The translations under genes and the position numbers were made by a program. Positions 16,691-24,930 of a DNA stretch of 64,000 nucleotides are shown here, in pieces. Position 1 is the first letter of the stretch. The number at the start of each line of letters is the position of its first letter. This stretch comes from Larkinella arboricola (GTDB taxonomy: Bacteria; Bacteroidota; Bacteroidia; Cytophagales; Spirosomataceae): assembly GCF_003259745.1 (NCBI RefSeq), contig NZ_QLMC01000003.1, positions 1 through 64,000 on the forward strand, in the 5' to 3' direction. The notes beneath the pieces are model-generated. The model ran no database searches. It was not told the DNA's origin and worked only from the letters and a program-made list of their open reading frames with translations.

Positions 16691-16967
16691 GCAGTTTATT
16701 GATAAGGCTGCATACTGCTAGTCAATCAGAATATATGAAAGCTAGCGCAGGGGATGCAAACTCACCGCCTGAACCGCCACTTTTTCACCTGCCTCTCATT
16801 TTATTACTCGGACACATCCAGACCATTCGACTTAAAATCACACATAGATAGTCGGTAATCCCCACTTGGTACGGTGATTGTGGAAAGGTTAAATCCCATA
16901 TAACCAGTAATTAGCTTTAAAGAAAAAGCAGAGTCTAACAAACCTCTACAAAGAAGAATAAAATAGC

Positions 16968-18131
16968 ATGCGCGTATTACTTTCATTTCTACTGCTTGGC
17001 TACTTACTCACAGGCTGCAAGAAACAGTCAGATATCGAAAAAGAGCCTGATACTATCGTTTACTTCACAAGCCGAGGAGGAAGTTTGTATGCGCTTGATG
17101 CGTTGACGGGAACTCAGCGATGGAAATGCTTATTGGACTCAGTCTATAACGTGGGCGGCTACATACCTAACTTGAACATCTCCTCCCCGATCTTTGAAAA
17201 GGGAATCCTTTATGTAGGCCATTCTAATGGTAGTCTATATGCCGTGGATGCGAAGACAGGCACTAAGAAATGGGAATATAAAGCAGAGGCATCCATTCAT
17301 TCTTCACCCACCGTTGCCAACGGAATTGTCTATGTAGGAAGCAACGACAAGAATCTCTATGCCATTGATGGGATCACAGGGAAGAAACGGTGGGCTTATA
17401 CCACAGGCGACTGGGTCTACTCCAGCCCTGCAGTCGTTAACGGAGTGGTTTATGTTGGCAGTCTGGACAATAGGTTGTACGCCCTGGATGCCTTGTCAGG
17501 CGTTAAAAAATGGGAGTTTGATACGGGTAGTGCTATTTACTCGAGTCCAACGGTTGAAAATGGTCAGGTGTATATTTCCAGTACGCTGGACGTTGACGCT
17601 ATTCTTACTGGTATAACTGGAAAAGTCTTTTCCATCAATGCTGCTTCCGGCGTAAAAAGATGGGAGTACGTAAGAGAAAGATACGCGAAATCCAGACTAG
17701 TAAGTCCAATTATCTATAACGGGGTTTTGTATACGGCTGGAGACATCATGGTGCAAGCTGTTGATGCCACAAATGGAACCAAAAAATGGGAGTTGGATCT
17801 GCGTAATGATTTTTCTTCTAGTCCGGTGATTGTTGATAGTACCTTGTATATAGGCCGCAACGACGGCCAAAGTATGGTGGCTATCAATATCAACACGGGT
17901 ACGAGAAGATGGAGAACGTTTACCAATCCATATGATACTGTATGCAGTCCTGTAGTAGCCAATGGGCTGGTTTACTTTGGAGGCCCCGAGGACTTCTACG
18001 CCCTGGATGCAGTTAGAGGTCATCTTAAGTGGCAATTTAAGGCGGGAAGCTATGTTTGTTCAAACGCCTTAGTAGTTAAAAATGGCGAGGTTTACGGAGC
18101 CTATTCAACGGATAGTGGCACTAGAAATTAA
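16968..18131 (+). CDS. PQQ-like beta-propeller lipoprotein (BamB-like fold)
   Basis: A 387-residue protein with lipobox LLTGC at residue 17. Eight repeats each carry the PQQ/quinoprotein pattern, for example YALDALTGTQRWKC, YAVDAKTGTKKWEY, YAIDGITGKKRWAY, YALDALSGVKKWEF, FSINAASGVKRWEY, QAVDATNGTKKWEL, VAININTGTRRWRT and YALDAVRGHLKWQF, enough for an eight-bladed propeller. The catalytic residues of quinoprotein dehydrogenases are not evident, so a binding or scaffold role is more likely. It is not the core BamB by context. A terminator shared with the next convergent gene follows. Confidence 0.85.
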   Translation: MRVLLSFLLLGYLLTGCKKQSDIEKEPDTIVYFTSRGGSLYALDALTGTQRWKCLLDSVYNVGGYIPNLNISSPIFEKGILYVGHSNGSLYAVDAKTGTKKWEYKAEASIHSSPTVANGIVYVGSNDKNLYAIDGITGKKRWAYTTGDWVYSSPAVVNGVVYVGSLDNRLYALDALSGVKKWEFDTGSAIYSSPTVENGQVYISSTLDVDAILTGITGKVFSINAASGVKRWEYVRERYAKSRLVSPIIYNGVLYTAGDIMVQAVDATNGTKKWELDLRNDFSSSPVIVDSTLYIGRNDGQSMVAININTGTRRWRTFTNPYDTVCSPVVANGLVYFGGPEDFYALDAVRGHLKWQFKAGSYVCSNALVVKNGEVYGAYSTDSGTRN

Positions 18132-18249
18132 GGATTGGTAAAAACAGAACTTATGGCTTCATTGCAAACCCGTTGGGCTATCCAGGGTATTCATTATCAC
18201 TTCCGGTGGAAAAAAAAGAGCCAGGAGCCAGCCCCGTTACTGTTAACAA

Positions 18250-18278
18250 AAACGGGCAGGATACGCCCCTGCCCGTTT
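18250..18278. terminator. bidirectional terminator
   Basis: AAACGGGCAGG pairs with CCTGCCCGTTT around a 7-nt loop, between the convergent genes ending at 18131 (plus) and 18304 (minus). Confidence 0.85.
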
Positions 18279-18303
18279 AATGGTGATCCTTTGGCACTTT
18301 TAC

Positions 18304-20766
18304 TTATTGGGTTTTGATCACCTTGAAGTGCTGTGTGGCTTTGCCCTGGCCGACTTGCAACAGGTACAGACCCGGAGCCAGCCGGCTACTCGGCTCAATG
18401 AGCTGCTCATCTTGCACAGCATCGGACTCAAAGACTGTGCGGCCTGAGAGATCGTAGAGTACTACTGGCTGCTGACCCGCATTCCTGATCCGAAACGAGT
18501 CGGTGAACGGATTGGGATATACCAGTACCTCTTCAGCATTAGCCGGGACGCTCACTCTAGCCAGCGATGCCTGTCTGACCACCCGGAAGCTGATCGTTAA
18601 CGGCGTACCTGCCTGTCCACTGGCTGAGGCCCCCGTGTAAGCCGTCCCTGTCAGCGTGTAAGTGCCTAAAGCCGGCGTCCAGTTGTTGTAGTCTCCATCC
18701 TTATCCCCCCAAAGCGCATAGGGTGCCCCCGTCTCGGTCTGCGTGTGTTTCTGCTGACCCGAGAGCACCATCCTGACCGAGCCGACTGTGGCCGGAGAGG
18801 TGTTGGCCCGAATGTTCAGGTTGCGGGGTAGGGTGGCCAGGTTAATCACTTCATTATTGATCAGGGTCCGGATGGGCTGATCCGTGTCGGCATTCATCAA
18901 GCTAAAGCTCACCACCGAAGGCCCGGCGCTGGGGCCGGGAGCCACCCGTACCGTTACGTCATCGTAGGCCGTCGCACCGGGCTGATCGCGCACCGTCAGC
19001 CGGAAGACATACGTGCCAGCCGCCAGATTGCTCGCCGTCAGGCTGACCGAGGTAGGACTGCTCAGGTTGGCCGTGTTGGGTCCGCTGCGCTGGGTCCACA
19101 GGTAGGTCAAGGCCCCGCCCTCGGGATCACTCGAAGTGGACCCGTTCAAGGTCACGCTGTTGGTGGGAAGCGTAATGGTCTGATCGGCCCCTGCCCGAGC
19201 GACGGGTGGCTGGTTGGTTTGGTTGACCAGCGTAAAGTTCAGCGTCATCGGCGTACCCATAAGCCCACTTCCCCCCGCTCCCAGGTAGGGGGTGGCCCTC
19301 AGCGAGTATGAACCTATCTTTAGGTTCCAGGGATCGTAGTTGCCGTTGTCGTCGCCAAATAGGCTGTAAGGCGCACTGGTTTCGATTTTTGAGTAGGTCA
19401 TGCTGCCACTGAGGGAGAAGACCACTGAGCCCACATTAGCTGGCGTGGTGTTGGCCCGGATGGTCAGCCGGCTGGTGGGCAGTTGGGCCAGGTTGATGAC
19501 CTCGCCTTCTGAGAGGGTCTTAATCACCTGATCGGTGTTGGCATTGATCAGCTCAAAGCTAGTCGTACTGCCCGCTTGGGCTTCCACGGTCGTTTGGTCA
19601 CTGGCCTGACAACCACCCGAGGTCGTCACCGTGACCGAGTAGAGGCCCGGTGCCGTAACGGTGGCCGTGTTAGGCGTACTGCCGGGGGTGGTCCCGCTGC
19701 TGAAGCTGTAGCTAGCCCCCGCAATCTCGGTAGCCGTTAGCGTCACCGTGGATTGGCTGGCCGATAGCGGTCCGTTGGAGGTGAGCGTGACGGCTGGACG
19801 GGGATGGACCGTCAGCGAAAAGGGATCGGAGGTCTGGGCGGAGACCAGGTTGGTGACCTGAACGGTGTAGTGGCCACTGCTGGCGGGCTGCAGGTCCGTT
19901 AACAACAGGGTTGCGGTGGTGGCCGAGGAGACATCGGTGATGGCCGCGCCGTCTTTGTACCACTGGTAGTGAGGATCGGTGCCGGTGGCGATCACCGACA
20001 GGCTTACCGTGTCGCCGGCGCAGCGCCCGGCGCTGGCGGGGGGTTGGTGGGTGATCTGGATGGGAATTGGGTTGCATTGTCCCTCGATCTGCTGGGGGGA
20101 GTTGCAGCCGGCTGCGTTATTGGAAACAAAGACGCTGCCCGGGTGACTGGCCAGGTACTGACAGATGGGCTGAATGGCACATTGGCTCAACTGGGGATTA
20201 TAAACAATTTGAAGCTCACCACCGATACCGGTCAGGTTGCTTAAGGCACTGATATCGGTCAGTTTGTCATTTAAATTAATCTTCAGAACACCCGAAATAG
20301 CCGTCAGGTTATCCAGGCCCGTTAGACTGACCAGTAGCGGATTATAAACAATGTTGAGATCACCGCTAATGCTCGTCAGCTGGCTTAAGGCACTGATACT
20401 GTTCAGATGATTATTGAAATAAATTGACAAATAACCCACAACAGCGGTCAAGTTATCCAGACCCGTTAGACTGCCTAGGTTCCCATTATAACCGATTTCG
20501 AGGAAACCACCAATGGTCTGCAAATTACTAAGCGGACTCAGGTCAACAATGTCGTCACCCCTTATGAGTAAGCCTCCGGGCAGATTCGAACAGCCGGGGG
20601 GGAATTGGTTGACATCGGCCTGACTAACCAGGATTACATCGCCCGAGGGGCACTGGCCCCAGCAGGGCATGGACAGGCCGCCCAGGGCTATCACCAAGGC
20701 CAACCAGCCGCGGATGACCCGGTAAGAGGGGGCTAACAAAGCAGAACGAAGTGTAGTGATCAGCAT
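18304..20766 (-). CDS. T9SS type A secreted protein with LRR/L-domain, Ig and PKD modules
   Basis: The ATG at 20766 gives 820 residues and places a signal peptide at the N-terminus ([20 protein letters not shown]); the frame extends 44 codons upstream but that part is Pro/Arg-rich. Receptor-L/LRR-like repeats follow ([20 protein letters not shown]). Then come an Ig-like domain ([16 protein letters not shown]), a second beta domain, two copies of a module starting [15 protein letters not shown] and [15 protein letters not shown] with a PKD domain between them, and a C-terminal sorting domain ([31 protein letters not shown]). It is a type IX-secreted surface or extracellular protein, possibly carbohydrate- or protein-binding. 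It faces the accessory-block boundary at 21.4 kb. Confidence 0.88.
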   Translation of the reverse strand: MLITTLRSALLAPSYRVIRGWLALVIALGGLSMPCWGQCPSGDVILVSQADVNQFPPGCSNLPGGLLIRGDDIVDLSPLSNLQTIGGFLEIGYNGNLGSLTGLDNLTAVVGYLSIYFNNHLNSISALSQLTSISGDLNIVYNPLLVSLTGLDNLTAISGVLKINLNDKLTDISALSNLTGIGGELQIVYNPQLSQCAIQPICQYLASHPGSVFVSNNAAGCNSPQQIEGQCNPIPIQITHQPPASAGRCAGDTVSLSVIATGTDPHYQWYKDGAAITDVSSATTATLLLTDLQPASSGHYTVQVTNLVSAQTSDPFSLTVHPRPAVTLTSNGPLSASQSTVTLTATEIAGASYSFSSGTTPGSTPNTATVTAPGLYSVTVTTSGGCQASDQTTVEAQAGSTTSFELINANTDQVIKTLSEGEVINLAQLPTSRLTIRANTTPANVGSVVFSLSGSMTYSKIETSAPYSLFGDDNGNYDPWNLKIGSYSLRATPYLGAGGSGLMGTPMTLNFTLVNQTNQPPVARAGADQTITLPTNSVTLNGSTSSDPEGGALTYLWTQRSGPNTANLSSPTSVSLTASNLAAGTYVFRLTVRDQPGATAYDDVTVRVAPGPSAGPSVVSFSLMNADTDQPIRTLINNEVINLATLPRNLNIRANTSPATVGSVRMVLSGQQKHTQTETGAPYALWGDKDGDYNNWTPALGTYTLTGTAYTGASASGQAGTPLTISFRVVRQASLARVSVPANAEEVLVYPNPFTDSFRIRNAGQQPVVLYDLSGRTVFESDAVQDEQLIEPSSRLAPGLYLLQVGQGKATQHFKVIKTQ

Positions 20767-20907
20767 ACAGAGAATAGGGAAAGGGTGAGAGAAAAAAGAT
20801 ACCGGCAAGGAAGCCGTCCAGAGCCCCCTGGCGAGTTTAGCCCAGGGGGCTCTGGGTGGTAATCGTGGGCGGGTAAAATTCATCGCTGGTCGGGCCAATA
20901 GCTAACA

Positions 20908-20942
20908 CATTTGAACCATTTCTAGCTCATTTGAACCATTTT
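20908..20942. repeat. short direct repeat in gene-free stretch 20767-21358
   Basis: CATTTGAACCATTT occurs twice, 20 bp apart. The rest of this nearly 600-bp stretch upstream of the minus-strand T9SS gene holds no convincing gene, promoter or RNA; it has GC-rich pieces near 20960-21090 and an AT-rich end. Confidence 0.5.
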
Positions 20943-21358
20943 AGCCCGGTGGCAGGCCCAAAAACCTTGATAACCCCGCGCCGGGGTCTAGCTTCAGGCT
21001 ATGTTAGCTGCAAAACCACATGACGCATTCGGTCCCGTAACGCCTGGTCTACGGATGGCCTGCGAGGCTTTTGCCGGCCTAGGATAACACTCACCTACTG
21101 GTGGCGGGGCGATTAGAAATAGGTGAAATAGGCTATTGAGAAGTCATGAAATCTAATAGTGTACTATAAAAAATGGGTCGGAGGAACCACCCACCCGACC
21201 CTGACCAAACCAAGTTACCTATAATGGCACTCGATCTAAAGTAAATATACACCCTATCGTAAGGAATAAGCAAATATTTTTTGATTCGTCCCCTATTCCG
21301 TCCCCCACTATATTGATATCATTATAATATCCAATAAGACAGCATCTTACGCATTAAA

Positions 21359-21380
21359 GTTCAACTCCCGTAGGAGGCTC
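21359..21380 (+). other. tRNA 3'-end-like fragment, possible attachment site
   Basis: The 22 bases can be read as the 3' part of a tRNA: T-loop TTCAACT (21360-21366), T-stem 3' half CCCGT, acceptor 3' strand AGGAGGC and discriminator T. The sequence to the left cannot form the rest of a cloverleaf (no GCCTCCT and no ACGGG). Three nt further on a perfect terminator begins, as behind a real tRNA gene. This is what the far side of an element inserted in a tRNA 3' end looks like. The intact tRNA would lie left of the window. Inference, unconfirmed. Confidence 0.35.
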
Positions 21381-21383
21381 TTC

Positions 21384-21420
21384 AAAACCACTCATTCGCG
21401 AATGAGTGGTTTTCTTTTTA
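21384..21420 (+). terminator. perfect-palindrome terminator
   Basis: A 30-bp perfect inverted repeat (half AAAACCACTCATTCG) followed by CTTTTTAT. It ends at the accessory-block boundary and precedes the DUF218 gene; no complete gene on the plus strand ends just before it. Confidence 0.85.
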
Positions 21421-21520
21421 TATGGACGCTACCAGGCACCTGGCCCTGTGTTCCGTCCTAACCTTTCCTTATTTTTACGGCTTTATAACAATCAGCAACG
21501 CACAAAGCTGCCTTTCCTGT

Positions 21521-22189
21521 ATGGCTCAGATTCCCGCTTCCATTCATAACCTGGCTAAAATTTTATGGAATTACCACCGGCTTGATCAGCCCCTTGAACC
21601 TGCCGACGCCATTCTGGTCCTGTGTAGCTACGATAAACGGGTTGCCGAACGGGCCGCTCAGCTTTGGCTCGACGGATGGGCTCCGCTGCTTATTTTTTCC
21701 GGTGGTCTGGGCGTTATTACCCGTGCCCTGTGGAGCGAACCCGAAGCCGATCAATTTGCCCAGATCGCACTAAACATGGGCGTTCCGGCTGAGGCTATCC
21801 TCATTGAGAACCAGTCGACCAATACCGGCGAGAATGTCATTTTCACCCGGCAGCTTCTGGCAGAGCGTAACCTCGATCCGGCCAGTTTCCTGCTGATTCA
21901 GAAACCGTACATGGAGCGACGGAGTTACGCCACGTTCCGAAAAGTCTGGCCCGAAAAATTAGCCCGGGTTACCTCCCCGCAGGTTTCCTACGAAGAATAC
22001 CTGCACAGTTATTCAAACCCGGATCTGTCGCCGGAACAGATCATCCATATCATGGTAGGCGACTTACAGCGCATCCGGGAATATCCCGAAAAAGGATTCC
22101 AGATTCCGCAGGAAATACCGCAGGAGGTTTGGGAAGCGTACAAAACCCTGGTGAACGCCGGTTACAACCAGCATTTGATTAAGGAATAA
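21521..22189 (+). CDS. YdcF/SanA-like DUF218 protein
   Basis: The ATG at 21521 gives 222 residues; the earlier ATG at 21422 sits in the tail of a terminator and is unlikely. The DUF218 signature is clear: DAILVLCSYDKRVAERAAQL, LLIFSGGLG, then ENQSTNTGENV, and IQKPYMERRSYATFRKVW. Proteins of this superfamily (YdcF, SanA, ElyC) bind nucleotide-like ligands or act in envelope maintenance. This soluble, signal-less form is closest to YdcF. It is a single-gene unit closed by the terminator at 22254. Confidence 0.8.
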   Translation: MAQIPASIHNLAKILWNYHRLDQPLEPADAILVLCSYDKRVAERAAQLWLDGWAPLLIFSGGLGVITRALWSEPEADQFAQIALNMGVPAEAILIENQSTNTGENVIFTRQLLAERNLDPASFLLIQKPYMERRSYATFRKVWPEKLARVTSPQVSYEEYLHSYSNPDLSPEQIIHIMVGDLQRIREYPEKGFQIPQEIPQEVWEAYKTLVNAGYNQHLIKE

Positions 22190-22253
22190 GCCCTGCTTGA
22201 TCTCCCAACTGGCGCAATTTAGCTTTCAGCCTAGTAAGTAATGAGCTTATTAA

Positions 22254-22282
22254 AAACGGCCGGGTCAGTAACCCGGCCGTTT
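22254..22282 (+). terminator. terminator of the DUF218 gene
   Basis: AAACGGCCGGG pairs perfectly with CCCGGCCGTTT around a 7-nt loop, 65 bp after the stop codon. Confidence 0.85.
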
Positions 22283-22400
22283 CGCGTAGCTGTTGTCGAT
22301 CCTATATTTGTCCTTAAAAACAGAGACCGAAATACGTAGGACTATAAAAACTAAAACAGTGAGTTAACGGCCTCCAACGACCTCTACAGGCTGTAAAAGA

Positions 22401-22431
22401 ATGACCGCAGCCATAGGCTGGCTGCGGTCAT
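22401..22431 (-). terminator. terminator of the low-complexity protein gene
   Basis: ATGACCGCAGCC pairs with GGCTGCGGTCAT around a 7-nt loop; on the minus strand the stem is followed by TCTTTT. It lies 26 bp past the minus-strand stop at 22457. Confidence 0.8.
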
Positions 22432-22456
22432 TACGTATCACCAATCAACCATTTGT

Positions 22457-22915
22457 TTACTGCGGAGAACCGCTGTCCGGGGTTTTATTTCCCCGTTTAT
22501 TAGCGCGCTTCGTCTTTTTGTTTGTATCCGTTCCCGACATGGTTCCCTGGCTGCTCGTACCAGAAGTAGTCGAACCGGAGTTTAGCTGCGTATCCGACTG
22601 CTGTCCTGACTGCTGACCCGAACGCTGATCGCGGCTTTGCTGACCGGTGGTACCTGTACCCGTACCGGATGTACCCATCGTTCCCGAGGTATTCTGGCTA
22701 TTTGTGCCCGATTGAACTCCCGTTCCGGTCTGCCCGCTGGTACCGGTCGTTCCAGTCTGTTCGCTGGTGCCCGTTGTTCCGGTCTGTCCGCTGGTGCCGG
22801 TCTGTTGCTGAGTGGAAGTTGATGAACTACTTCCGGTTCCGGATGTTGACTGTGCTTGCGCCTGAATTGTAGTCATTGCTACGATCATCGCTGCCACCAT
22901 TACTACCTTTTTCAT
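22457..22915 (-). CDS. secreted low-complexity Ser/Thr/Gly/Gln-rich protein
   Basis: A 152-residue protein with a signal peptide (MKKVVMVAAMIVAMTTIQAQ). The mature part (residues 22-130) is almost entirely Ser, Thr, Gly and Gln, with repeats of the type SGQTGTTGTSEQTGTTGTSG, and ends in a short lysine/arginine-rich tail (NKKTKRANKRGNKT). It is predicted to be disordered and exported. Possible roles are matrix or surface coating or desiccation-type protection; none is shown. It has its own terminator and no obvious operon partner. Confidence 0.7.
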   Translation of the reverse strand: MKKVVMVAAMIVAMTTIQAQAQSTSGTGSSSSTSTQQQTGTSGQTGTTGTSEQTGTTGTSGQTGTGVQSGTNSQNTSGTMGTSGTGTGTTGQQSRDQRSGQQSGQQSDTQLNSGSTTSGTSSQGTMSGTDTNKKTKRANKRGNKTPDSGSPQ

Positions 22916-23091
22916 CGCTATTGAAACTACAATATTTTAAAGTGAATAATCCCCTTAACGTGCATTCACTTAAGTAAGTCTCTAAAAGCCAGGAAAGAAT
23001 GAGGATTCGGTCTCGGCGAAACAAAATAGCCTCTCCGGGTAAATATAGACTATGGGGTTGTACCTGGGCCAGATTCTCATTCGTCTGGCCT

Positions 23092-23123
23092 AAAACCGTC
23101 TCTATCCGCAGACAGACGGTTTT
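23092..23123. terminator. hairpin with T tract
   Basis: AAAACCGTCT pairs with AGACGGTTTT around a 12-nt loop. No gene clearly ends into it, and the 22916-23176 gap is otherwise empty. It may be what remains from a lost gene. Confidence 0.4.
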
Positions 23124-23176
23124 AGCAGGTACTTTTTGATTATCAGAAAACCGATGGTGTCGTACTGCCCTTACTT

Positions 23177-23272
23177 GTGCTCTCGGCGGCAGCGGGTCTG
23201 CTAACCCTGATTGTGGAGGTTACGGAAAAGAAAACCGGCCCTAAAAAAACAAAAAACAGAAAACGGAATTAA
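23177..23272 (+). CDS. possible small membrane peptide or gene fragment
   Basis: A frame with GTG at 23177 encodes about 31 residues: a short hydrophobic segment (LSAAAGLLTLIVEVTEKK) and a lysine-rich tail. The frame is open back to 23126 and contains more hydrophobic residues (GVVLPLLVLSAAAGLLTLIV) but has no ATG, so it may be the 3' end of a decayed membrane protein gene. The stop lies 7 nt before the GTG of the next gene. Confidence 0.25.
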   Translation: MLSAAAGLLTLIVEVTEKKTGPKKTKNRKRN

Positions 23273-23279
23273 TAAAACC

Positions 23280-23600
23280 GTGATAACAATACTACCCTCA
23301 GATAACGGTTGGGAAGCAGTGCCTCCCACAACCAGTGACCCCAAACAACGGATTCAACGGATCATTCTGGACTATTACCAATCTATCCCCTTTGAACCGA
23401 CCCCGCCTGATTTTACGGAATGGCTACAAACTATATCCCCGGCGGAACGCGAGCTATACCAATGGATGGGGCTGGACACGTGTCGGTCCATGCTGGCTTT
23501 TCGACGGTATTGTTTTCGGAAATGGGGACACCGGCTGGAGCCCTATCTGGCAGAACGGCTTTCGCTGGAGGATTTCCGATTCTGGCTGACGATGGAATAA
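23280..23600 (+). CDS. hypothetical protein
   Basis: A GTG at 23280 gives 106 residues; an upstream TTG at 23211 would add a lysine-rich stretch that overlaps the previous frame, so the shorter form is preferred. The protein is soluble and rich in aromatic residues: ILDYYQSIPFEPTPPDFTEW, ERELYQWMGLDTCRSMLAFR, RLSLEDFRFWLTME. No family is recognised. Confidence 0.5.
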   Translation: MITILPSDNGWEAVPPTTSDPKQRIQRIILDYYQSIPFEPTPPDFTEWLQTISPAERELYQWMGLDTCRSMLAFRRYCFRKWGHRLEPYLAERLSLEDFRFWLTME

Positions 23601-23658
23601 TGCCTCCCTGATCGACCTGAAACAATCGGGTCGCGTTTAGACTGTAATCCGGTGGGTT

Positions 23659-23910
23659 TTATGAATTCAGAATTTGCTGATACTGATTTTGTAACTCCTT
23701 TAGCTGATTGCTAATCGGATTACCGTCAAAGGCCTCAAGCGGCAACTCAAACCGTTTTCCGTCATCCTCCTGCATCCAGGCGCAGAGCAGTTGGTAGCCC
23801 GTAGCAACAAAGTCGTTCAATACATCCAGGTGATGTTCCAGCCGGGAAGAACAGAAACTATGGCAATCCAGATTGCCTTCTGAAGATAGAGCCGAAAAGT
23901 AAAGCCACAT
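23659..23910 (-). CDS. small hypothetical protein, paralogue of the 26196-26723 product
   Basis: The ATG at 23910 gives 83 residues. The core FELPLEAFDGNPISNQLKEL aligns with IELPTEVFDESPLSAPVRAL in the protein encoded at 26196-26723, and the flanking residues align without gaps, so the two are paralogues. A longer frame to 24003 is hydrophobic/cysteine-rich and does not align. The two paralogues flank the response regulator and histidine kinase genes, which suggests a link to that signalling pair. The 317-bp gap upstream (23911-24227) shows nothing else. Confidence 0.55.
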   Translation of the reverse strand: MWLYFSALSSEGNLDCHSFCSSRLEHHLDVLNDFVATGYQLLCAWMQEDDGKRFELPLEAFDGNPISNQLKELQNQYQQILNS

Positions 23911-24227
23911 AAGGTGAGTACTGTTTAAAATGCTGCAACGACAACTACCCAACATCGAACTGCATAGCTTAGTAAATACAACTAACAGTCGATAAACGTT
24001 CAAAAACGAAACCCAGCTTAACCTCCTGGACCTTATCGTTTTGCCGTCTTTGTTTCAGGTAACATACGGTTATGTTAAACAGAGCAAAACCAGTGCCACT
24101 TTATCAGTAACCCTGGTTACGGCTATTCTTGCAGCTTTTTTACATCCCGCACAGTCGCCCTTTGATGGGGTTTCGGCGGCCTTATTCCGGAAGCGCCTGT
24201 AAACGGTTATTGACGCCCGTTCGATGC

Positions 24228-24710
24228 TTACTGGAACGAACGGCTTTCGGGCAGCCGAACGGCGTCCCACCAGTATTCAGACAGGGTTTGAAAACAAGTC
24301 TGCCAGGCTCTTAAATCGGTGGGTTTGGTCAGATAGGAAGACGCTCCCCGGTCATAAGATTCAACAATATCGGCGGGGTCCGACGAATGACTTAACACCA
24401 CTACGGGTATCAGGCTGACCGGTGCGGGCTGATTTTTGACATTTTCCAGAAACTGCCATCCCTGTTGCCGCGTAGGAAGGTACAAATCCAGTAAAACAAC
24501 CTGTGGCAACGGAGTTCCCATATCCTGAGCGTTCTGCAAATACGAAAGAGCCTGTTCTGCATTAGAGACTCTAACTGCGACCGGCAAATCAAAGCTTTCG
24601 TTAATGGCATTCTGAATAATAGTCCAGTGATCCAGACTGTCTTCAATGATCAGAATCCTGGCTTTTCTGGGTTTACTGGCCGCCGTCTTCGCTGTCTCGG
24701 AATGGCTCAT
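24228..24710 (-). CDS. single-domain response regulator (Rcp1-like)
   Basis: A 160-residue protein that is one receiver domain with a short basic N-terminus. Acidic pocket residues are in ILIIEDSLDHW, the phospho-accepting Asp in VVLLDLYLP, the switch Ser in VVVLSHSSDP and the Lys in YLTKPTDL. The Rcp1-type long beta4-alpha4 region and lack of an output domain indicate signalling through protein contact. It is divergent from the histidine kinase gene at 24931 with 220 bp between, so the two are likely partners and may share a control region. Confidence 0.88.
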   Translation of the reverse strand: MSHSETAKTAASKPRKARILIIEDSLDHWTIIQNAINESFDLPVAVRVSNAEQALSYLQNAQDMGTPLPQVVLLDLYLPTRQQGWQFLENVKNQPAPVSLIPVVVLSHSSDPADIVESYDRGASSYLTKPTDLRAWQTCFQTLSEYWWDAVRLPESRSFQ

Positions 24711-24930
24711 GGTCTCATTTTCGTGTTTAACCGCACTAAATTAATAGAACGCCCTGAATATAATGCTAAAGGCTATTTTCTTATCAGCTAAAGCCGGTAA
24801 ACTGGCCGAAAACAAGATAATTTTGGGTCCCCCAAGCTTTTTATAAAACAACAGGAGGTATTTTGAATGTTATCCTCATCGACATTAACAAACATCTGGT
24901 TAAAGTTAGAAATTTATTTACGCTTTTCCA

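Noticed and set aside
16804-16986. A 60-codon minus-strand frame overlapping the start of the PQQ-propeller gene
   Set aside because: Its 5' end lies in the signal peptide of a certain gene and it has no recognisable feature of its own.
21300-21380. A complete tRNA gene at the accessory-block border
   Set aside because: Only the T-loop and 3' acceptor part can be read; no 5' acceptor, D-arm or anticodon arm can be folded.
21422-21520. ATG at 21422 as start of the DUF218 gene
   Set aside because: It lies in the T-rich tail of a perfect terminator and the added residues do not resemble the family; ATG 21521 fits.
22669-22872. Plus-strand frames over the low-complexity gene
   Set aside because: Simple mirror images of the Ser/Thr/Gly/Gln repeat on the other strand.
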